The notes under the pieces: generated by a model
Databases searched by the model: none
Told to the model about the DNA's origin: nothing
Seen by the model: the letters and a program-made list of their open reading frames with translations, nothing else
Shown: piece after piece, positions 18,459 to 27,769 of the stretch
Layout of the letters: the number at the start of each line of letters is the position of its first letter
Numbering within the stretch: position 1 is the stretch's first letter
Source: Paenibacillus endoradicis
GTDB taxonomy: Bacteria > Bacillota > Bacilli > Paenibacillales > Paenibacillaceae
Length of the DNA: 64,000 bases
Assembly: GCF_024721975.1 (NCBI RefSeq)
Contig: NZ_JANQBB010000006.1
Coordinates: 248,001-312,000, forward strand
Direction: 5' to 3'
Made by a program: the position numbers and the translations under genes

Positions 18459-20230
18459 TATTCCCCCTTAAGTGCGATCGGAATATCAAACGAAACCGTT
18501 GTCCCTTTGCCAGTTTCACTTTCAATCATCAACCCTTCGCTTTCCGTCCCAAAGTATAATTTAATACGTTGCTCAGTAATACTAAGACCTACTCCTGTCG
18601 ATTTACCCTCTTGATTGTTGCGATTTTTTCGCTTGATTCGTTCCATCACTTGCTCAATCTGTTGCTCACTCATTCCAGGTCCATTATCACTGACTTTTAT
18701 CCGGATATGTTGTTCAGTCAAATTTTCAACTACGCTTAGTTTTACAATACCTGATCCAATCTGTTGTTCTACCCCATGATGGATTGCATTTTCAATTAAA
18801 GGTTGTACAAGCAGCTTAGGCATAACAATTACTCTGCAGTCTGGATCAACTTCGATACTCCATTCCAATCGATCCATCATTCTCATTTTCATAATTTTCA
18901 AATAGCGTTCTGCATGATCTATCTCATCACCAAGCGTCACCCATTCATCTTGCTCATCTCGATTAATGACATATCTGAAAATCCCCGACATCGCAACAAT
19001 TGCTTCAGCAAGCTGTTCTTCTCCACGAGTCTCCAACTCCCAATACAATGCCTCTAATGTATTGAATAGGAAATGAGGATTAATCTGTGCTTGCAGTGCT
19101 TTCAATTCTGTCTGACTTTGTAATATTTCTTTCTCATACACCATTTTAATTAATCCATTCAGCGATTCTACCATCTGGTTGTACGTATGATTCAATTCAT
19201 TAATTTCTATCGTGGCAGATTCTATTGGGATTACTTTAAGTGTACCAAGTCTTGCCACTCGCATTGCCCGTATTAAGCGAAGAATAGGCTTGCTAATCAT
19301 TCCGGAAAGAAAATAAGTTGCTATTAAAAACAGTATAATTCCAGCTAGCAAAGAAATAATGATTCCGGTTCTAAGCACCGAGATCCCTTCTGTAGCTTCG
19401 TCTACCGGTGTTAATATCGTAATTTGCCAGTTTACATCCTCAATCGTACGCTGCACACCGTAATAATATTTACTATCAATTTTGATCGAATGTTGTGCGG
19501 TAATTGACTGAGGAAGGACTATGTTCTGAGGACTATTCGTATTCAGGACAGTACCAATATCATCCGTCAGCCACATATATTCATTACTTGCAACAGAATT
19601 AACACCATCTACCGAAAGATCGGTCAACTCAAAATAGTTCACATCCAGATAAATAAGCAAGTAACCAGCTTGCGAAAATGATTGATTCATTAATCTAACA
19701 TGTCGCATAGCAATAACTATATCCGGATTTTTCTCATCTGTACCTAGCCACACCAATCCACCTTTCGCTTTATCTGCTTTGGCAATCCACTCTGCAGGTA
19801 AACGATCATTTAATTTATTTTCAGTAAGTGGTAATAGTGTCGAATAATCTGTTGTATAAAGTTCAATAGAACGGACACCTTTCATATAGGCTTCATGCTT
19901 TCTTACTTCTTGTTGTAGTTGTTGCCTTGCATCAAATGATAAAGGTTTGCCATTCAATTCTTTTTGCATCATTGATTGTACAACTGCATTAGTAGCGATC
20001 TGTGCGGTGAAGTTATCCATTTGATTCAATAATAGCGTTATGTTTCCCGTTGCTTGTACTGCCGTATTCTCCATATGACGCTCTGTATTCACTTGTAGTA
20101 ATTTCGATACTTGATCGTTCAAATAAAATCCAACTGACGATAAAATCGCAATCATAATGACCATATAACTAAGAAAGATTTGATTTCTTAATGTCTTGAA
20201 ATTAAATAGATTTTTAAATATACTAATCAC
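18458..20230 (-). CDS. Sensor histidine kinase (YesM-like)
   Basis: 590 residues. Two membrane segments (about 15-37 and 286-309) flank an extracellular sensor region, followed by HAMP (about 310-365), the His_kinase domain with His386 in LQAQINPHFLFNTLEALYWE, and an HATPase domain with PLIENAIHHGVE and DNGPGMS. Cognate kinase of the adjacent AraC-type regulator. The annotated GTG at 20228-20230 overlaps GAGGTGAT, a full anti-Shine-Dalgarno match; an ATA eight bases after GAGG may be the real initiator (see findings). A cre box lies just upstream. Confidence 0.93.
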   Translation of the reverse strand: MISIFKNLFNFKTLRNQIFLSYMVIMIAILSSVGFYLNDQVSKLLQVNTERHMENTAVQATGNITLLLNQMDNFTAQIATNAVVQSMMQKELNGKPLSFDARQQLQQEVRKHEAYMKGVRSIELYTTDYSTLLPLTENKLNDRLPAEWIAKADKAKGGLVWLGTDEKNPDIVIAMRHVRLMNQSFSQAGYLLIYLDVNYFELTDLSVDGVNSVASNEYMWLTDDIGTVLNTNSPQNIVLPQSITAQHSIKIDSKYYYGVQRTIEDVNWQITILTPVDEATEGISVLRTGIIISLLAGIILFLIATYFLSGMISKPILRLIRAMRVARLGTLKVIPIESATIEINELNHTYNQMVESLNGLIKMVYEKEILQSQTELKALQAQINPHFLFNTLEALYWELETRGEEQLAEAIVAMSGIFRYVINRDEQDEWVTLGDEIDHAERYLKIMKMRMMDRLEWSIEVDPDCRVIVMPKLLVQPLIENAIHHGVEQQIGSGIVKLSVVENLTEQHIRIKVSDNGPGMSEQQIEQVMERIKRKNRNNQEGKSTGVGLSITEQRIKLYFGTESEGLMIESETGKGTTVSFDIPIALKGE

Positions 20231-20236
20231 CTCGTA

Positions 20237-20250
20237 TGATAACGTTTACA
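20237..20250 (-). promoter_or_regulatory. cre-type box before the YesM/YesN operon
   Basis: TGTAAACGTTATCA on the minus strand fits the CcpA cre consensus TGNAANCGNWNNCW at every fixed position. It lies 7 bp before the kinase gene. Catabolite repression of this sugar-uptake regulon is the likely meaning; a LacI-type protein could also use it. Confidence 0.65.
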
Positions 20251-20386
20251 AAATTAACATTAGTACAATCTTAGATAACTATTTCAAATTTGTCTAATGA
20301 AGAGTCTCTTTACTACCATTCTTCATATATTGATCATTATCTCTGTGCTAAGCATTATACCTTATTTAAAGTTTCAAGCAACACAA

Positions 20387-20432
20387 AGAAGCTATTCCAT
20401 CGTAGTGAATCACTACTTGGACAACAGCTTCT
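20387..20432 (-). terminator. Terminator after the AraC-type pseudogene
   Basis: AGAAGCT and AGCTTCT enclose an inner TAGTG..CACTA stem, with TTTGTGTT following on the minus strand. It lies downstream of the pseudogene stop at 20466. Confidence 0.55.
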
Positions 20433-20465
20433 AAACTAACCAGTTCATAGCTCACAATCACGTTG

Positions 20466-21357
20466 TTATAAATGACCTCTTAATTTTTTGCGAAATTGTA
20501 ATGGTGCAATTCCTTCTTTTTTTGAAAAACAAGCAGTAAAATATGCACTGTGAATAAAGCCAATTTCCTCAGCAATTCTAGTAATACTCCATTCTGTTTT
20601 TAGCAGTAATCGCTTTGCTTGTTTCATTCGATAGAACAATAAATAGTCCATTGGCGTCATTCCATACACTTTCAACATACAGCGTGACAAGTAGTTAGAA
20701 TGATAGTTTAGTGCTGATTGTAAACTTGCATTATTAATTTTTTGTGTGTAATTTTGCCTAATATATATTTCAATTTTTTCAGCTAATTGAATAGCAGTTC
20801 CGTCTGAGCTAGTAGTAAGTTCTCGATCCATATATTGAATGAATTGCTGAAATACAGATTGACGTTTCCAATTACGTAAAGAACGCGGCTCTTGTTCCAA
20901 CTGAAAAGATTTGTTCAAGTAACGCCATCGCTTTATCAGATAATATCGAATGCTTCGGTAATAGAACAGAACAAACCTCAGTGTGATTAAGATATGCAAC
21001 TTGTTTATGTTGCTCTATTAACGCTAACTGTTGGTCCAGACAATTCTCCATGCTCACATACTCATTTCATGAACCAAAAGTATGAAAGTGAATCCATATC
21101 ATTTCGGTAACTTGATCACAAGCATTAGCACCTTGATGCTCAGCATCTGGTCTTAAAACAAGTGCTTCACCTGGCTTTATATTCCATACTCGCTCACATT
21201 CCAAAATGCTTAATTCCCCTTTGGTCACGACAATTAAATCAAATACACCTATATGTTTTCTATGAATATGACCTTCCCCAATTTGATAAAAAGCTCTACC
21301 GCAATCGATAAAGCAAGGAATAGGCGGAGACACAAAATGAACAATATCGGAATACAT
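20466..21357 (-). pseudogene. AraC-family transcriptional regulator, interrupted by a stop and a frameshift
   Basis: The start at 21357 opens an N-terminal cupin-like sensor domain (LVVTKGELSILECERVWNIK, RPDAEHQGAN) that meets an in-frame TGA at 21067-21069. The same frame continues (MENCLDQQLALIEQHKQ) to about 20900. There, within a TTTT run after GAACAAATC, the reading must shift to reach the C-terminal frame with its two helix-turn-helix motifs (NNASLQSALNYHSNYLSRCM and ITRIAEEIGFIHSAYFTACF). With both lesions mended it is a normal AraC regulator of about 295 residues. Either the gene is recently inactivated or one or both lesions are sequence errors. Confidence 0.8.
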
Positions 21358-21560
21358 TCAATCCCCTCCAAAGGTTGATATTTCTAGGTTTATAGTTGCG
21401 TAAGTAGATAAAATTCCTTCATATATCCTTTATCATAAAACACAACAACATTTCTATAAAGTGGATAAGTTAAACGTCTACCGTATAGTGTATTTTTATT
21501 TATTATTTACAAACAAGTACATGGTTGTCCCACTTAACTTAGTATAGCCCTTTATAGTCA

Positions 21561-21588
21561 TTAACAGTTGTTTCACACATGCTATAAT
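21561..21588 (+). promoter_or_regulatory. Promoter of the NarL-type two-component operon
   Basis: TTAACA (21561-21566) and TATAAT (21583-21588) are separated by 16 nt, with TGC directly before the -10. It is 41 bp upstream of the response regulator start. Confidence 0.6.
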
Positions 21589-21628
21589 AATGAAGTTGCT
21601 TGTTCACTTAGAAAGGGGAATTGTTACT

Positions 21629-22297
21629 ATGGTACAAGCTTGCTGTCGTATATTAATTATCGATGATCACGAGCATGCTCGTGAAGGTATCCGGACGATT
21701 GTCGAAATGGATCCTCATTTCGTTATTATAGCTGAAGGTACTTCTGGAGAAGAGGCAATTGAGCTTACATCACAATATATGCCTGATCTTATTCTGATGG
21801 ATATTCAGATGCCAGGTATTGGTGGCCTTGAAGCCACGAAGCGTCTGAAGAATAGTTTTCCTTATATTAAAATTATTATGGTGACAGTCTCTGATGATAT
21901 TACGCATTTATTCGAAGCGATTAAGTATGGAGCGCAAGGATATCTCTTAAAAAACTTACAGCCAAGCGCTTGGCATGATTATCTTCATGCAGTTGCTTTA
22001 GATGAAGCACCTGTTACAAAAGAACTTGCATTTCGTATGTTAAAGGAATTCAATATGAGTCCTACCGCTTCAGATGAGAATCATCCTCTTACTACAAGAG
22101 AACAGCAAATTTTACAGCTAGTAGCTAAAGGAAATTCCAATCGAGATATCGCAACAGAACTGAATATTTCTGAACATACCGTTAAAAATCATTTGAAAAA
22201 CATATTACAGAAATTACATCTTAGTAATCGTGTTCAGCTAACAAGGTATGCTTATGAGCAAGGCTGGATTAATATGCAACAAGACGATCGCTTCTAA
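21629..22297 (+). CDS. NarL/LuxR-type response regulator
   Basis: 222 residues from the ATG at 21629, chosen over one 39 bp upstream because AAGGGG lies about 10 nt before it. The receiver domain has Asp12-Asp13, phospho-acceptor Asp58 in LILMDIQMPG and Lys at YLLKNLQP. The C-terminal LuxR helix-turn-helix (PLTTREQQILQLVAKGNSNR, ISEHTVKNHLKNIL) binds DNA. It is followed 31 bp later by its kinase. Target genes are not evident; the redox/Nos-like cluster converges on it from the right, and the pair is transcribed separately from it. Confidence 0.93.
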   Translation: MVQACCRILIIDDHEHAREGIRTIVEMDPHFVIIAEGTSGEEAIELTSQYMPDLILMDIQMPGIGGLEATKRLKNSFPYIKIIMVTVSDDITHLFEAIKYGAQGYLLKNLQPSAWHDYLHAVALDEAPVTKELAFRMLKEFNMSPTASDENHPLTTREQQILQLVAKGNSNRDIATELNISEHTVKNHLKNILQKLHLSNRVQLTRYAYEQGWINMQQDDRF

Positions 22298-22328
22298 TCC
22301 TATACATTTACGGAGGAATCTCTTAACC

Positions 22329-23144
22329 ATGTCATATAAAATGATCAAATGGCTGATCCTTATTATTCCTACATTAACGATAGGTCTATGGGAGTACGTT
22401 CGTCATGATTTTTTGCTATCTTACATTTCAATGGAGTTAGGTAATATGCTGTCACCTATCATTGTATTTATTGTAACGATGGTGTTCCTTACTAAATTAT
22501 TTTCAATGATGGAGAAAAGTCAGAATGATCTTAATGAAGCTAAAGCGATTCAAGCAATATTGCTTGAGCGCGAGAAAATCGCTGCTGAACTTCATGATGG
22601 TATTGCTCAATCGTTATTTCTACTAAATGTACAAATCGAGCAAGGACAACAAGAGCTAGATCACGATAAATATATAAAATTAAAAACTAATATCCATAAG
22701 ACGGATGCTTACGTTAGAGAAGCGATTACTAGCTTACGATCACCAATACATCTGCAAGGCTTTAGTTGGAACGATAGCTTAGTACAATTTATTGCGGAGC
22801 TTCATGAAGACATGGATATTGAGGTTATTATCAATTGGAAGCTAGAAGAAGATACGCTTCCACTAAAAGAGAAAATTGATTTGCTACTTTCGATTCGAGA
22901 AGCACTATACAATGTGAAGAAACATTCTCAAGCAACTTGTGTATGGATTGATGCTTTCCCTACCATAGATGGTTGGTATTGCTGTGTAAAAGATAATGGT
23001 ATTGGTATGCAGCTTGAACAACAAACCCCAACGCAGAAATTTGGAATTCGAATGATTCATGAGCGTGCTAGCATATGGAATTGGAGCTTTGACATGGAAC
23101 GAAAAAAAGAACTTACTTATTTTCGTATTCAAAAACATTGCTAA
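22329..23144 (+). CDS. Sensor histidine kinase (NarL-partner, HisKA_3 type)
   Basis: 271 residues from the ATG at 22329 with GGAGG at 22312-22316. Two membrane helices (about 8-24 and 38-58) leave almost no extracellular loop, so it may sense a membrane or intracellular signal. EREKIAAELHDGIAQSLFLL contains phospho-acceptor His89 of the HisKA_3 type. The ATPase domain is short, with REALYNVKKHSQAT as N box and DNGIGMQ as G box. Cognate to the upstream response regulator. A strong terminator follows. Confidence 0.9.
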   Translation: MSYKMIKWLILIIPTLTIGLWEYVRHDFLLSYISMELGNMLSPIIVFIVTMVFLTKLFSMMEKSQNDLNEAKAIQAILLEREKIAAELHDGIAQSLFLLNVQIEQGQQELDHDKYIKLKTNIHKTDAYVREAITSLRSPIHLQGFSWNDSLVQFIAELHEDMDIEVIINWKLEEDTLPLKEKIDLLLSIREALYNVKKHSQATCVWIDAFPTIDGWYCCVKDNGIGMQLEQQTPTQKFGIRMIHERASIWNWSFDMERKKELTYFRIQKHC

Positions 23145-23184
23145 TACTATCGATTTTCGTTTATTGAAACTTCCATTGCACATA

Positions 23185-23224
23185 GAAAAGCCGTATTCGA
23201 ACTGTAGTTAGAATACGGCTTTTC
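23185..23224. terminator. Bidirectional terminator
   Basis: GAAAAGCCGTATTC and GAATACGGCTTTTC form a perfect 14-bp stem with a 12-nt loop, with T runs on both sides. It separates the two-component operon from the converging redox cluster. Confidence 0.9.
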
Positions 23225-23242
23225 ATTCTGTTTTCCATTATT

Positions 23243-23683
23243 TTAGTTTGCACCATCTAATTTACGTAAACGAAGCAAAGCAATTACTATGATTATAAAT
23301 GCAAGTAATGCTAGCATTGGGATCGTAATAAATCCAAACCAGTTTAAGTAATCCTCTTGGCATGAAGTCGGACCACATGCCGCAATTGTTGAATCAGGAG
23401 GTATCTTCTGAATGATTGTATGGTATATTGAGAATCCGCCTCCAATAATAGCTAAGGGCAAAGTATACTTAACAATCGCTGTATCTTCCTTAACAAATGC
23501 TATTCCTAATACAATTGAAAGAGGATACATAAAAATACGTTGGAACCAGCATAGACTACATGGCGTGAAGTGCATAACTTCACTCATATATAAGCTTCCT
23601 GCAGTTGCAAATGTAGCTACTGCCCAAGCTAGAAATAACCAAAACGATTTACTCTTTTTTTTATTTGTATCTTTCTCATCCAC
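23243..23683 (-). CDS. bdbC: DsbB-family disulfide oxidoreductase (BdbC-like)
   Basis: 146 residues and four predicted membrane helices. The first extracellular pair CSLC (Cys42, Cys45) precedes the conserved WFQRIFMYP, and the second pair CGPTSC (Cys103, Cys108) precedes the fourth helix. This is the layout of Gram-positive BdbC, which reoxidises a thiol oxidase partner using quinone at the outer face of the membrane. It ends a run of genes for extracytoplasmic redox and metal handling and is 33 bp after the TlpA-like gene. Confidence 0.9.
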   Translation of the reverse strand: MDEKDTNKKKSKSFWLFLAWAVATFATAGSLYMSEVMHFTPCSLCWFQRIFMYPLSIVLGIAFVKEDTAIVKYTLPLAIIGGGFSIYHTIIQKIPPDSTIAACGPTSCQEDYLNWFGFITIPMLALLAFIIIVIALLRLRKLDGAN

Positions 23684-23716
23684 TCTAGTCTCCTCCTCCC
23701 CAATATTACGAAAAGA

Positions 23717-24241
23717 TCAACTCTCACTTAAATGTTGAAGATCATCTAGTAACTTGTTGAAATCTGTTATTTCACCTTGAACTATAGACTGTATCGTACC
23801 TTTATCAGTAATCATAATTGAAACAGGGTAACCTGAAACTTTGAAAAGCTGCTTCATCTGTAATTGTGGATCGAGTAGAATCGGCATAGTAAGGTCATAT
23901 CGAGTTTGAAATGGTTCGATCTCTAATGTGGTCTCCCCCATATTGATTGCAACGACCTCAACTTCAGGGGCAAATTGTTGCACTTCATTTAGTAATGGAA
24001 GTTCATTAATACACGGCGTACACCAACTTGCCCATAGATTAATAAGCATTGGCTTTCCTGTAAATTCTGCTAAAGCAATTTTTTCATTATTCATATTCGA
24101 AAGCTCTATTGCAGGTAAAGTATCGCCCACTTTCAGAATGGATACATCGTTATGTCTTGAGCCTACTACTAGATATATTATAATCAAGATTCCAACGACA
24201 ATAATCGACCATTGCATTGCTTTTCGACTATTTCTGTTCAC
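23717..24241 (-). CDS. TlpA/ResA-like membrane-anchored thiol-disulfide oxidoreductase
   Basis: 174 residues from a GTG at 24239-24241, chosen because AAGGA lies 10 nt upstream; a longer reading would overlap the ABC gene by about 100 bp. A single N-terminal membrane anchor (about 10-26) is followed by a thioredoxin fold facing outward, with active site WASWCTPC (Cys74, Cys77) and the cis-proline segment SGYPVSIMI. Proteins of this kind reduce disulfides in apocytochrome c or copper-site proteins. It overlaps the NosF-like gene by 14 bp, so it is probably translated with that transporter. Confidence 0.88.
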   Translation of the reverse strand: MNRNSRKAMQWSIIVVGILIIIYLVVGSRHNDVSILKVGDTLPAIELSNMNNEKIALAEFTGKPMLINLWASWCTPCINELPLLNEVQQFAPEVEVVAINMGETTLEIEPFQTRYDLTMPILLDPQLQMKQLFKVSGYPVSIMITDKGTIQSIVQGEITDFNKLLDDLQHLSES

Positions 24242-24968
24242 GTTGTAATGGTCCTTCCTTACCCCAAAATAATGAAGCATATGCCTGCTGAATTCCTTCT
24301 CCACCATAAATTTCACTGATCTCATCGTAATTACCGCTTAATTCAACTTTACCATTATTAAGAAATATAATTTGATCCGCTATTGCTTCAGCAACTTGCA
24401 ATTGATGTGTTGAGAAAATAATTAAACAACTATTTTTCGCAGCTTCAATCATCATCGCAGCAAATCGTTTCATCCAATAAGGATCGAGTCCATTGGTTGG
24501 TTCATCTAACAATAGAATGGAAGGATTAGAAAGCATAGCTTGTGCTAGTAATAATCGTTGTCTCATCCCTTTTGAGAACGACTGGACCTTTTTCTTTCCC
24601 GTGTCTTGCAAGCCAACCTCAATAAGTAGCTCTTTAACTCGAGCTCGTGATACGCCCTTAAGATCGCCCCAAAAAGATAATACTTCATAAGCTGTAAATC
24701 CACCTGTAAATTGAAAATCATCTGGCATATATCCGATATGCTGTAAATATTGCTGTCTTGAAGTGTGAACATTCAATCTATCTATCGTTATTTCTCCACT
24801 ACTGGGTATGGATAATCCTGCAATCATACGAATAATTGTACTCTTTCCCGCTCCATTACCACCGCAAAGGGCAACAATATTACCTGAAGAAAAAGTAAGA
24901 TCGAGAGGCTCTACTAGCTGCTGTTCACCTACACATTTGGAAATATGATGGAGATCAAGCTTAACCAT
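24228..24968 (-). CDS. nosF: ABC transporter ATP-binding protein (NosF-like)
   Basis: 246 residues from the ATG at 24966-24968 with GAGGGG upstream; this leaves an 8-bp overlap with the permease gene. Walker A GGNGAGKST (36-44), signature SFSKGMRQRL (about 130-139), Walker B ILLLDEPTNG (151-160), and the switch His in IFSTHQ are all present. SKGMRQR in place of LSGGQ is usual for NosF/CcmA-type ATPases. Partner of the ABC-2 permease next door. With NosD and NosL nearby, it probably helps deliver copper or sulfur to an extracytoplasmic enzyme. Confidence 0.88.
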   Translation of the reverse strand: MVKLDLHHISKCVGEQQLVEPLDLTFSSGNIVALCGGNGAGKSTIIRMIAGLSIPSSGEITIDRLNVHTSRQQYLQHIGYMPDDFQFTGGFTAYEVLSFWGDLKGVSRARVKELLIEVGLQDTGKKKVQSFSKGMRQRLLLAQAMLSNPSILLLDEPTNGLDPYWMKRFAAMMIEAAKNSCLIIFSTHQLQVAEAIADQIIFLNNGKVELSGNYDEISEIYGGEGIQQAYASLFWGKEGPLQREQK

Positions 24969-25782
24969 GTCGTTTCCCCCTCTCCCATAACCAACTTGCA
25001 CATCCAACATATAAGACGACGTGGAATATTAGTAACAGACCAAATGCAAAACTTCCAGAATCATCTCTTATCCACGAAACCCAGTTATAGTACTCTGGAC
25101 CAATAATAGAACCGCCACCTAAAGTAACAATTGTATAGATACGAATCCATTCAGCGGGATTTAATAATGTAGCGATAGTAAGTGCAGGCTTAATCCATAC
25201 ATAAGGAAGCTGTCCTAATGCCGCAATAAGAATTGGAACCCAACCAATGATAGTGAAAAACCATACAGCAATAACATAGGTTAATGCTTGCCAACGGTTT
25301 TTCGTAATAGCTCCAATAAGAAAAGCAATGCTAAGATAAGCGATAATGATACAACTAGCAAATATAAATAGTAACAAATAGGTAGACAACGCGAATCCTT
25401 CTGTAAATAAAGTACTTACAATACCTGTTACTGCAAATGCTACTGTAACTATAGTTAGTAAGACGATTAATACTCCTATATATTTCCCAATAAGAAGTGA
25501 GCTAGATGATAATTGATAGGTATATAATAATTGTGCACTTCCATCTTCCTTCTCACCAGTAAGCGAAAATGAGCCTAGCATTAATGTAATAAGTGGAAGA
25601 AGATATAAGGTCAAATTAATTAACATTCCTGTCATTCCGGAGTAACCAGACGTATATCCTTGCCCATTAATAAGGAGCAAGCTAAGCATAAAGATAATAA
25701 ATAATGCTAGAAATGCATAGGACCAAGGGTTACGAAATCCAAGACGTACCTCTCGCTTCATTACTGTTATGATTTCATTCAT
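24961..25782 (-). CDS. nosY: ABC-2 type permease (NosY-like)
   Basis: 273 residues, six predicted membrane segments. The N-terminal MNEIITVMKREVRLGFRNPW and the motif LITLMLGSFSLTGEKEDGSA, which matches the NosY/ABC-2 pattern around the first extracellular turn, support the call. GAGGG lies 7 nt before the ATG. It is encoded between the NosL-like and NosF-like genes with an 8-bp overlap to the latter, so the two form one transporter. What it moves is not known for the family with certainty. Confidence 0.85.
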   Translation of the reverse strand: MNEIITVMKREVRLGFRNPWSYAFLALFIIFMLSLLLINGQGYTSGYSGMTGMLINLTLYLLPLITLMLGSFSLTGEKEDGSAQLLYTYQLSSSSLLIGKYIGVLIVLLTIVTVAFAVTGIVSTLFTEGFALSTYLLLFIFASCIIIAYLSIAFLIGAITKNRWQALTYVIAVWFFTIIGWVPILIAALGQLPYVWIKPALTIATLLNPAEWIRIYTIVTLGGGSIIGPEYYNWVSWIRDDSGSFAFGLLLIFHVVLYVGCASWLWERGKRHG

Positions 25783-25793
25783 AGAAATTCCCT

Positions 25794-26420
25794 CTAATGA
25801 CTAGCAGAAGCTGCATCATTATTCGCAGTCTCGTCCATCAACATAGGCTCATGTGAGGCAGAAACGTCCTCTTCCATTGTCATCTCGTGCGTTCCATCAA
25901 CTTCATTGTCCACCGCTTCGTGATCGTGATCAGCACCATGTGATTGCATCATCGTATGATTAACTTCCCAGCTATGCGCTTGTAGATCAGTAGCCGTCAT
26001 TAATGTCCCAACAGCGTGTTCAGCTATATATTGCTCCGCACTTGCTTGATCTTCGAACGAAATAATCCCGTAAGCCATCGGTGTTTGAATCGATGTGTCA
26101 TAGACATAATATGCTTTTTCATATTTAATCCATTGCATGGTATTATAGTCACGTACATAAGTAGCACCAACTGTGGCAGTACCGTTTTGTTCCTGCCATG
26201 TGTGCAGACATCCGATATCATCAAATTTCAGCGCTCGTCCTTCAGTAGTAATAATTTGCGTAGCAAATTGATCATCTTTAATTGCCATATTGCATATTAC
26301 GCATCGATCCGTATCCTCATTAATAGCAACGGGCTCATAAGCTTCATCGGAGCATGCTACAACAATCATCGTGCTTACTATCATTAACAGAATTAACTGT
26401 AGTAATTTCTTCTTCATCAT
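25794..26420 (-). CDS. nosL: NosL-like copper-binding lipoprotein with His/Met-rich tail
   Basis: 208 residues. Two tandem ATGs (26420 and 26417) follow GAGGAG; the stop of nosD overlaps them as ATGA, so translation is coupled. The lipoprotein signal ends at VVAC (Cys23). The NosL signature is CVICNM (Cys40, Cys43, Met45), which in characterised NosL binds Cu(I). The conserved KFDDIGCLHTW follows. The C-terminal 55 residues are unusual, rich in His, Met and acidic residues (MMQSHGADHDHEAVD, EMTMEEDVSASHEPML), and look like an extra metal-binding tail. Confidence 0.9.
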   Translation of the reverse strand: MMKKKLLQLILLMIVSTMIVVACSDEAYEPVAINEDTDRCVICNMAIKDDQFATQIITTEGRALKFDDIGCLHTWQEQNGTATVGATYVRDYNTMQWIKYEKAYYVYDTSIQTPMAYGIISFEDQASAEQYIAEHAVGTLMTATDLQAHSWEVNHTMMQSHGADHDHEAVDNEVDGTHEMTMEEDVSASHEPMLMDETANNDAASASH

Positions 26421-27769
26421 ATTCTCCTCGATTTGTATATTATTATTATTGAACCTATTAATAATGGTATCCAGATTAATAGCATCAGCCAACTTGAGCG
26501 ATCGACTCGATTACTTTGCATGAAATTCATAGATTGCAAGCGTGGGGCGCGATCTTGTAACCACTGCTCTTTATTGTCCTGATACAGTTGCTCGACGAAT
26601 TGAATTCCATTGCTACCGAAAAACAATTGGAAACCTGGTTTTCTCTCCACTAACTCCATAAAAAATGGTGAGCTTGCATAAGTTAAATTACTAAACTCAT
26701 CACCATCTATATCAACTCCTTGAAATGTATCCCAATAATTATTAATAACATTTGGAATTGATGAGCTATCGCTCCATATATTCGTTACATTACCGATGAA
26801 ATTATTATCTTGAATATTTTGCTCTGAAGAACCAATGAGCTGTAGTGCAACAAAATTATGGTGAATATCGTTCTCACTTATCTCTACTTCACTTGATTTC
26901 TCTACATATATGCCAACGCGACTTTCGGCAACCGTATTGTTCATTATTGTAATATCGATTGCATCAAATAGTAATATGCCTTGCGAATTAACATTACCAG
27001 CTTGTTTTTCTAGTACATTATTTTGTACAACAATGTTCTGACTAGTCATAATCATCATGCCTGTTATATTAGCGATACTGTTATTCTCTAGTAACTGAAT
27101 GTTAGAACCATACATCAAATGATAGGCATATCGAGAGTTTTGTACCATATTGTTCTTTATTATTAAATTGAGATTATTCTCATTATAAATTCCATCGTAC
27201 ATACCATTAATTTCATTACTAGTAATCGACATATTTTCTGAGTTATACAGCTGAATTCCATTACCTCGATTACTCAACTTCTCTGTAAATTTTCCGCTCC
27301 AAATTATTTCATTATTAGCAACCGTACTCTCCGTTGCATTATCAATGGCTATTCCTGTAGCTCTCGTCTTAATCTTAAGTTTTTCTAGCTGTAGATTTCT
27401 CCCTGTAGCTGTAATAACAGCAGTTTGCGGATGTCTACGTTTATCGTTAATCTCGACGGTTGACACCATTACTGTGTCGCTAACGATTGCAATAGCTTCC
27501 TGCCCGTCTTCGATAACAAGCTTCACATTTGATCCACCAATAATGGTAATTGGCTTCTCAATAATTATTGAACCGTTGTAATCTCCAGCCGCTAGTTTTA
27601 TTATTGCACCTACTTCGGCTTCATCAATAAGTTGCTGTAAGTCCTGCGGTACTTTGTTACTATTGCTTTTTAACGTTGATGTGGCAGATGAATGTGGTAC
27701 ATTGCTAATAGAAAGAAAACATACTATCAATAAGATGTAAAATAAACGAGATGGTAATGCTTTCGTCAT
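26417..27769 (-). CDS. nosD: NosD-like periplasmic/extracytoplasmic copper-maturation protein
   Basis: 450 residues with a signal peptide (about 1-29), a right-handed parallel beta-helix built from repeated short turns (IVIGGSNVKLVI, AIDNATESTVANNEI, YNSENMSITSNEI, LLFDAIDITIMNNTV), and a C-terminal membrane anchor (SSWLMLLIWIPLLIGSIIII). This matches NosD, which works with NosF and NosY on nitrous oxide reductase copper assembly. A C-terminal anchor suits a Gram-positive cell. GAGGTG lies 8 nt before the ATG. It overlaps the preceding gene by 4 bp and nosL by 3 bp. Confidence 0.88.
   Translation of the reverse strand: MTKALPSRLFYILLIVCFLSISNVPHSSATSTLKSNSNKVPQDLQQLIDEAEVGAIIKLAAGDYNGSIIIEKPITIIGGSNVKLVIEDGQEAIAIVSDTVMVSTVEINDKRRHPQTAVITATGRNLQLEKLKIKTRATGIAIDNATESTVANNEIIWSGKFTEKLSNRGNGIQLYNSENMSITSNEINGMYDGIYNENNLNLIIKNNMVQNSRYAYHLMYGSNIQLLENNSIANITGMMIMTSQNIVVQNNVLEKQAGNVNSQGILLFDAIDITIMNNTVAESRVGIYVEKSSEVEISENDIHHNFVALQLIGSSEQNIQDNNFIGNVTNIWSDSSSIPNVINNYWDTFQGVDIDGDEFSNLTYASSPFFMELVERKPGFQLFFGSNGIQFVEQLYQDNKEQWLQDRAPRLQSMNFMQSNRVDRSSWLMLLIWIPLLIGSIIIIYKSRRI

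Noticed and set aside
21067..21069. TGA read as selenocysteine or tryptophan in the AraC-type gene
   Set aside because: AraC regulators have no selenocysteine, no SECIS-like hairpin was visible, and a second lesion follows, so a pseudogene is simpler.
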